NCBI RefSeq assembly: GCF_009727955.1
Contig: NZ_WOBR01000004.1
Span: 55,849 to 119,848, forward strand
DNA: 64,000 nucleotides
Reading direction: 5' to 3'
From: Aliivibrio fischeri
Lineage (GTDB): Bacteria; Pseudomonadota; Gammaproteobacteria; Enterobacterales; Vibrionaceae
A model generated the notes under the pieces. It made no database searches, was not told the origin of the DNA, and was given only the letters and a program-made list of their open reading frames with translations. Below, piece after piece: positions 58,893 to 64,000 of the stretch (the first letter of the stretch is position 1; each line of letters begins with the position of its first letter). The position numbers were made by a program, and so were the translations under genes.

Positions 58893-60422
58893 ATGACTAT
58901 TCATATTAAAAACAATGTTAACTGGGTTGGACAACGTGATTGGGAAGTATCTGATTTCCATGGTACTGAATTCAAAATGACCAAGGGCACAAGCTATAAC
59001 AGTTATCTTATTCAAGAAGAGAAAACCGTGCTTATTGATACGGTAGACCATCGTTTTAGCCATCAATTTATTCAAAATTTAGAAATGGAAATTGACCTTG
59101 CAAGCATTGATTACATCGTAATTAATCATGCAGAAGAAGATCATTCAGGAGCGCTTGCTGCATTAATGGAGAAGATCCCAGGTACTCCAATTTACTGCAC
59201 TGAAAATGCGATTGATTCCATTGTTGGTCACCACCATCACCCTGAGTGGAATTTTAGACCAATAAAAACAGGTGATGCATTAGATATTGGTAATGGCAAA
59301 CAATTGATCTTTGTTGAAGCGCCTATGTTGCATTGGCCAGATAGCATGATGACTTATTTAACCGGTGATGCAATTCTGTTTAGTAACGATGCATTTGGTC
59401 AACATTATTGTGATGAACGTTTGTTTAATGACGAGGTAGATCAAACAGAATTAATGGATCAATGTTTACGTTATTACGCGAACATTCTTACGCCATTCAG
59501 TGCTCTGGTTACCGCTAAAATTAAAGAAGTATTAAGCTTCAATTTACCCGTCGATATGATTGCAACATCTCATGGTTGTGTATGGAGAGAGAATCCAACT
59601 CAAATCATCCATCAATATTTAGAGTGGGCTGATACCTTTCAAGAAGATCGTATTACGATTTTTTATGATTCAATGTCAAATAACACTCGTATGATGGCTG
59701 ATGCTATTGCGCAAGGCATTCACGATGTTGATCCCGCTGTAGCAGTAAAGGTCTTTAATGTTTCTCGCCAAGATAAGAATGACATTTTAACCAGTGTGTT
59801 CCGATCAAAAGGGATCCTCGTTGGTTCATCAACCATGAATAATGTGATGATGCCAAAAATTGCCGGCATGTTAGAAGAGATCACCGGGCTTAGATTTAGA
59901 GCGAAAAAAGCAGGTGCTTTTGGGAGTTATGGTTGGAATGGTGGTGCGGTTGATCGAATCCATTCACGTTTAACTGATGCTGGTTTTGAAACGGCTGTTG
60001 GGCTAAAAGCAAAATGGCGCCCAGACGGTAAAGCGATGCAATTATGCCGAGAGCATGGACAATTTATTGCAAAACAATGGGCACTAAAACCACTAATAAC
60101 GACATTTAATACGATCAATGTAGAAAAGAAAGAACAAACAGTAAAAGTCATTGAATCTGCAGCAGGCAAAGAAATAAAAGGTCAAGATCCAGTGGTCATG
60201 GTGGAACCTTCGGTAGGGGTATCTACTGAATGCAAAGGGACGTCGATAACAACTGACTCTAAACAATGCATGCTTTGCTCGGTTTGTAATTGGGTTTATG
60301 ACCCTGAAATTGGTGAGCCGAATCAAGGTGTAGAACCAAATACACCGTGGTCTTTGGTACCTGATGATTTCTTATGCCCTGAATGTCATTTAGGTAAAGA
60401 CGTATTTGTGGAAATTAATTAG
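58893..60422 (+). CDS. norV: Anaerobic nitric oxide reductase flavorubredoxin NorV
   Basis: 509 residues from the ATG at 58893 ([19 protein letters not shown]), in line with E. coli NorV. An ATG at 58881 would add four residues. The beta-lactamase-like diiron domain has [12 protein letters not shown], then HPEWNF and [11 protein letters not shown] flavodoxin domain follows ([18 protein letters not shown]), and a C-terminal rubredoxin has two CxxC pairs (CSVC and CPEC). It reduces NO to N2O without oxygen. It is first in a four-gene run. Confidence 0.96.
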   Translation: MTIHIKNNVNWVGQRDWEVSDFHGTEFKMTKGTSYNSYLIQEEKTVLIDTVDHRFSHQFIQNLEMEIDLASIDYIVINHAEEDHSGALAALMEKIPGTPIYCTENAIDSIVGHHHHPEWNFRPIKTGDALDIGNGKQLIFVEAPMLHWPDSMMTYLTGDAILFSNDAFGQHYCDERLFNDEVDQTELMDQCLRYYANILTPFSALVTAKIKEVLSFNLPVDMIATSHGCVWRENPTQIIHQYLEWADTFQEDRITIFYDSMSNNTRMMADAIAQGIHDVDPAVAVKVFNVSRQDKNDILTSVFRSKGILVGSSTMNNVMMPKIAGMLEEITGLRFRAKKAGAFGSYGWNGGAVDRIHSRLTDAGFETAVGLKAKWRPDGKAMQLCREHGQFIAKQWALKPLITTFNTINVEKKEQTVKVIESAAGKEIKGQDPVVMVEPSVGVSTECKGTSITTDSKQCMLCSVCNWVYDPEIGEPNQGVEPNTPWSLVPDDFLCPECHLGKDVFVEIN

Positions 60423-60433
60423 GAGAAAAGATC

Positions 60434-61579
60434 ATGAATTTACCTATAGTGATTATCGGTAGTGGTTTTGCTTCTTACCAGTTAATTAAAACGATTCGTC
60501 GGACAAATACTGAGTGTGACATTCACGTGTTCACTTGTGATGAGGGACATGATTACAACAAACCCGATTTAAGTCATGTGTTTTCAAAACAACAACATCC
60601 AGAAGATCTAATTACATTGTCTTCGAGTGATTTTTCTGAGCAATACAATGTTATTTTGCATTCCAATACTTGGGTTGAATCGATTAACCCAGAGCAGCAA
60701 AGCATTACGGCAAATGGTGAGAAATATGCTTACGATAAATTAGTATTAGCAACAGGGTCTCACACGTTTGTTCCGCCTTTTCATGGTGACGGATGTGAGG
60801 ATATTTTGACCTTAAATAGCTTGAAAGAGTTTTCAGCGATTCAACAAAAAATACTGGATGCGAAAAATATACTGGTTGTTGGTGGTGGCTTGATTGGTAC
60901 TGAACTCGCTATGGATTTGGCAACGACAGGAAAAATGATCACATTGGTTGAACCAAATACGCATTTATTAGCCAATATGGTGCCTGATTTTATCTCTTTA
61001 CCGCTTGAGAAAGCTTGCAAAGAAAAGGGGATTATCGTCAATTTATCCGATTGTGTGCAAGCCGTGAATAAGCAAGAGCAAGGCTACAGAGTCACAACCA
61101 GTAATGGCCATTCGTATTACGTGGATTGTGTCATATCAGCGGCTGGTTTAAAACCCAATACACAATTAGCCATAGAAGCAAATCTTACGGTTAATCGTGG
61201 TGTTGTGGTGGATTCAAAACTGCAAACATCAGCTAATAATATCTATGCTTTAGGTGACTGTGCGGAAATTGAAGGCAAAGTCATGGCGTATCTTCAACCT
61301 ATCTTATTAAGCGCGAACGCATTAGCTAAAACACTATTAGGTACAGATACTGCTCTCGCATTGCCTAATATGATGGTGAAAGTGAAAACACCTAATTATC
61401 CAGTGCAGCTAGCAGGTAATACATCCACTGACATTGAACGATGGTCTGTTGATATCGATACACAAGGTTTGTGCGCTAAAGCTTATGACGTAAATAATCT
61501 ATTAACGGGATTTGTAGTAACAAATGAGCGAGTTAAAAACGCTTTCCCACTATTTAGAGAGCTAAATACAACGAATTAA
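60434..61579 (+). CDS. norW: NADH:flavorubredoxin reductase NorW
   Basis: 381 residues. It has an FAD Rossmann motif [13 protein letters not shown], an NAD motif [20 protein letters not shown] and the FAD-closing [11 protein letters not shown]. It passes electrons from NADH to the NorV rubredoxin domain. AGGAG at 60421-60425 precedes the ATG. It is 11 nt after norV. Confidence 0.94.
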   Translation: MNLPIVIIGSGFASYQLIKTIRRTNTECDIHVFTCDEGHDYNKPDLSHVFSKQQHPEDLITLSSSDFSEQYNVILHSNTWVESINPEQQSITANGEKYAYDKLVLATGSHTFVPPFHGDGCEDILTLNSLKEFSAIQQKILDAKNILVVGGGLIGTELAMDLATTGKMITLVEPNTHLLANMVPDFISLPLEKACKEKGIIVNLSDCVQAVNKQEQGYRVTTSNGHSYYVDCVISAAGLKPNTQLAIEANLTVNRGVVVDSKLQTSANNIYALGDCAEIEGKVMAYLQPILLSANALAKTLLGTDTALALPNMMVKVKTPNYPVQLAGNTSTDIERWSVDIDTQGLCAKAYDVNNLLTGFVVTNERVKNAFPLFRELNTTN

Positions 61580-61592
61580 AAAGAGGTGAACT

Positions 61593-62366
61593 ATGACAGA
61601 AATTCCTCATGGCTTAATTAAAGGCGTTGTCTTAAAACGCCATGATTGGACCGATAGATTATTCAGTCTGTTTGTTGACGCTCCAATTAATGCTTATCAA
61701 GCGGGACAGTTTACCAAATTGGCATTATTAAATGATAAAGGCGACTGGATAAGAAGGGCGTACTCTATCGTTAATAACCCTGATCATATTGAAGGGCGAG
61801 AGCGAATGGAATTTCTGATCATAGCTGATCAAAGCGGGGAGTTATCTCCTTGTTTGCAAAAACTGAATGCTGGTGATGAGATTTTTGTTGGCAAAGATAC
61901 CAGTGGTTTTATGACCATTGATGAAGTTCCTAAAAACGCAGATGATTTTTGGTTGCTTTCAACAGGAACAGCCATTGGTCCATTTATATCGATATTAGAA
62001 ACACCAGAACTTGAAATACGCTTTAAAAATCTCGTGTTAGTTCATGCGGTAAGAACAGAGTCTGAACTAATTTATCAACAACGAATTGAACAGTTATTTA
62101 AACGATATAACAAGAGGTTTCATTATGTACCAATTGTTTCTAGAGAATATGTCAGCGGAGCTTTATGTGGACGAATCCCGTCTTTATTGCTCAACGGAGA
62201 GCTTGAAAGGAGAGCAGAACTTCAACTTAGTAAAGCATCTAGCTTCTTATATATTTGTGGCAACCCAAACATGGTTAAAGACACATCTGATGCACTAAAA
62301 GAATTCGGTTTTGAAAAGCATTTACGTCGTAAACTTGGGCAATTTAGCTCAGAAAATTATTGGTAA
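61593..62366 (+). CDS. Ferredoxin-NADP+ reductase family protein (Fpr-like)
   Basis: 257 residues: FAD domain with RRAYSIVN (the RxYS motif) and GQFTKLAL, NADP domain with LLSTGTAIGPFISIL and CGNPNMVKD, and the C-terminal GQFSSENYW aromatic end, all as in Fpr. It lies 13 nt after norW, so it is in the nor operon, which is not the E. coli layout. It could recycle a ferredoxin or flavodoxin, or offer an alternative electron route to NorV or to repair of NO-damaged Fe-S proteins (inference). Confidence 0.88.
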   Translation: MTEIPHGLIKGVVLKRHDWTDRLFSLFVDAPINAYQAGQFTKLALLNDKGDWIRRAYSIVNNPDHIEGRERMEFLIIADQSGELSPCLQKLNAGDEIFVGKDTSGFMTIDEVPKNADDFWLLSTGTAIGPFISILETPELEIRFKNLVLVHAVRTESELIYQQRIEQLFKRYNKRFHYVPIVSREYVSGALCGRIPSLLLNGELERRAELQLSKASSFLYICGNPNMVKDTSDALKEFGFEKHLRRKLGQFSSENYW

Positions 62367-62411
62367 TGATTTGCACTGTTTGAATCATACAAAACGATTT
62401 GGAGAAATATC

Positions 62412-62747
62412 ATGAGTCATTTACGTATCCCAAAAAATTGGACAATTCAACGTTCAACGCCATTCTTTACTAAAGATAATGTACCTGAGGCATTATTAAC
62501 GCATCATAATACTGCTGCAGATGTATTCGGTCAGCTATGTGTGATGGAAGGGGTTGTTACTTATTATGGATTTGCAGATTCAGAAGCAACAGAACCTGAG
62601 ATTACAGTTGCCATTAATGCAGGACAGTTTGCTACAAGCCCACCGCAATATTGGCATCGTATTGAGTTAAGTGACGATGCTCAATTCAATATCAATTTTT
62701 GGTCTGATCAAGATAAAAATGGAAAAAAAATGTTCAATACGAAATAG
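62412..62747 (+). CDS. YeaR-like cupin protein (DUF1971)
   Basis: 111 residues. It matches E. coli YeaR in length and pattern: RIPKNWTIQRSTPFFTKDN, GQLCVMEGVVTYYGFADSEATEPE and NAGQFATSPPQYWHRIEL (cupin-like His). E. coli yeaR is induced by nitrate and NO. The same domain is also fused to or labelled TehB in some annotations, but there is no methyltransferase here. It is last in the nor run, with GGAGAAA upstream of the ATG. Role unknown. Confidence 0.82.
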   Translation: MSHLRIPKNWTIQRSTPFFTKDNVPEALLTHHNTAADVFGQLCVMEGVVTYYGFADSEATEPEITVAINAGQFATSPPQYWHRIELSDDAQFNINFWSDQDKNGKKMFNTK

Positions 62748-62778
62748 TTTACATTTTACGTATAGGGTATGTGGTTCA

Positions 62779-62808
62779 GCCATCAACGTTTTTATGAACG
62801 TTGATGGC
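62779..62808. terminator. Perfect hairpin between convergent yeaR-like and chemoreceptor genes
   Basis: GCCATCAACGTT pairs with AACGTTGATGGC (12 bp) around TTTATG. There is no T tract on either strand, so it may act as a 3'-end stabiliser or a weak two-way terminator. Confidence 0.6.
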
Positions 62809-62823
62809 GAGAAATAAATTGAG

Positions 62824-64000
62824 TTAGATTTTAAAGAAAGAAAGGAGGCGTTTTTGTTCTTCAGATTGTCGAGCTAATATTTCACTTTCCTGAGCATTCT
62901 TTTTAATGCTCTCAGCATTTTGATTAACCATTTCTGAGGTTAACATAATATTTTTTGTTATCTCTTGAGTTACACAGGCTTGTTCTTCAGAGGCTGTTGC
63001 TACAAGTGTATTCATTTCTGAAATATGAACTACTGCGTTCGAGATTTGATTGAACGTCGTATTCACCTCTTCAGCGATGAATTGAGACTCTCCGACTAAA
63101 TGTGAGTTTTCAGTCATATGCTGATCTGCTTTCTCAGCTTGTTCTTGTAATTTGGAAATAATCTCTTGAATATTAACCGTTGAATGTTGAGTTTTTGCTG
63201 CTAGTGCACGAACTTCATCTGCAACAACCGCAAATCCTCTTCCTTGTTCTCCTGCGCGAGCGGCTTCAATGGCTGCATTGAGTGCTAACAAGTTTGTTTG
63301 TTCAGAAATATTATTAATAACTTCGACAACAGAGCCAATATCTGAAGAATATTCACGTAATTGATTTACTATCGTTGCTGATTCTTTTACCGAATCATTA
63401 ATTCTTTCAGCAATGTTTTTTGAACGCTCTAATGCATCGTAACCTTCAGAAATACTATTGTTTGCATTCACTGTTGCTTTTTCTGCATTAGAAGCATTAA
63501 TACTGACTTCTGTTGCAGTTTGGGACAATTCATTTACAGCTGTAGCAACTTGTTCTATTTGTTCTAATTCAATCTGAACATTGGTTGTTGATTCTTCCAT
63601 TACGTTTTTTAATGCTAAGGAAGCAGAAGACACATTTTCTGCAATAGAATGAGAGCCTTGAGCTATGGTAGCTAATTTATCAACTGTTTGGTTTATACTG
63701 CTTGTTAACTGAGCCAGTTCATTTGAACCATTCTCTTCAGGCTGTTTTGATGACAAATCGCCCTCTGCAATCTTCAGCATTGCATCTTTTATAGAAATAA
63801 TTGGATTAACAATAGAATTTGATAATACAAATGAAATAGCAAGCATTAACACAGAGAAAAGAAAACTAATCATACTGAACATAGTAATCAAGGAAGAGAA
63901 TTTTTCTTCAGAGCTTGAAATTGAATTATCAACACGATCAGAAAGTTCAGTAGTAAATAAATTTAATTTATCAACCACATCCATACCTAACATGCTTGCT
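62824..64000 (-). CDS. Methyl-accepting chemotaxis protein, C-terminal part
   Basis: The frame is open to the window edge, so the N-terminal sensor is missing. An ATG at 63993 is internal and not a real start. Visible: a membrane helix ([20 protein letters not shown]), a HAMP domain ([20 protein letters not shown]), a methylation-helix region and the hairpin tip [35 protein letters not shown]. It ends LLSFFKI. The tip differs by only a few residues from the receptor at 50976-53069, so both should use the same CheA/CheW array. Confidence 0.93.
   Translation of the reverse strand, partial: ASMLGMDVVDKLNLFTTELSDRVDNSISSSEEKFSSLITMFSMISFLFSVLMLAISFVLSNSIVNPIISIKDAMLKIAEGDLSSKQPEENGSNELAQLTSSINQTVDKLATIAQGSHSIAENVSSASLALKNVMEESTTNVQIELEQIEQVATAVNELSQTATEVSINASNAEKATVNANNSISEGYDALERSKNIAERINDSVKESATIVNQLREYSSDIGSVVEVINNISEQTNLLALNAAIEAARAGEQGRGFAVVADEVRALAAKTQHSTVNIQEIISKLQEQAEKADQHMTENSHLVGESQFIAEEVNTTFNQISNAVVHISEMNTLVATASEEQACVTQEITKNIMLTSEMVNQNAESIKKNAQESEILARQSEEQKRLLSFFKI

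Noticed and set aside
62412-62747. Tellurite resistance TehB
   Set aside because: Only the DUF1971 cupin part is present. The length and pattern match YeaR, and there is no methyltransferase domain.

Overview
The window looks like the main chromosome of an Aliivibrio/Vibrio species, most likely the Aliivibrio fischeri clade. This rests on AT-rich DNA, a chemotaxis cluster carrying the Vibrionaceae polar-array genes parC and parP, two FadL paralogues, an OmpU-type porin, and gene order around smrB-prmB-aroC-epmC-yfcL like that of other gammaproteobacteria. The strain is not identified. Coding density is high. No rRNA, tRNA, prophage, transposase or CRISPR array was seen.

Layout. 1-7622: 3' end of fliA, then cheY-cheZ-cheA-cheB-parC-parP-cheW and a DUF2802 gene, all on + and mostly overlapping or closely spaced, ending at an intrinsic terminator. 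7903-14933: complete cytochrome c maturation operon ccmABCDEFGHI. 15097-24024: lipid and fatty-acid region with mlaA, a yjdF-like gene, two fadL genes, and fadIJ behind a promoter with CRP and FadR candidate sites. 24092-33757: an insulinase-family protease, sixA, smrB/prmB (divergent), aroC, two small membrane-protein genes (TRIC and MgtC families), epmC, yfcL and a HIT protein. 33836-42213: lpxM, clcA, a small outer-membrane barrel, rlmA, a porin, yfbU and fhs. 42433-50718: a CitA/DpiB-type two-component system, ybaK, rssA, a DEAD-box helicase and a tripartite tricarboxylate transporter tctCBA. 50976-57051: a chemoreceptor with a near-consensus sigma-28 promoter, a small lipoprotein, then mnmA-hflD-purB. 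57168-62747: nitric-oxide detoxification, with norR divergent from norV-norW-fpr-like-yeaR-like, three NorR-type sites and a sigma-54 promoter. 62824 to the end: a second chemoreceptor, cut by the window edge.

How parts connect. FliA (window start) should drive the chemoreceptor promoter at 53106-53132, and the products would join the polar arrays organised by CheA, ParP and ParC. FadL1, FadL2, FadI and FadJ form an uptake and beta-oxidation set sharing FadR-like operators. The two-component system at 42433-44735 is a candidate regulator of tctCBA. FNR-like palindromes precede clcA and the small barrel gene, which fits with Ccm and Nor functions in an organism living at low oxygen.

The most interesting non-coding signals are a candidate structured RNA with its own terminator (about 20223-20377), a pair of near-identical 18-bp palindromes beside it, a PurR-like operator inside purB, a hairpin and T-tract between tctC and tctB, and two intergenic elements ending in the same 16-bp inverted repeat (18292-18395 and 30831-30970). 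All functional assignments come from reading the sequence and family knowledge; no search was run.
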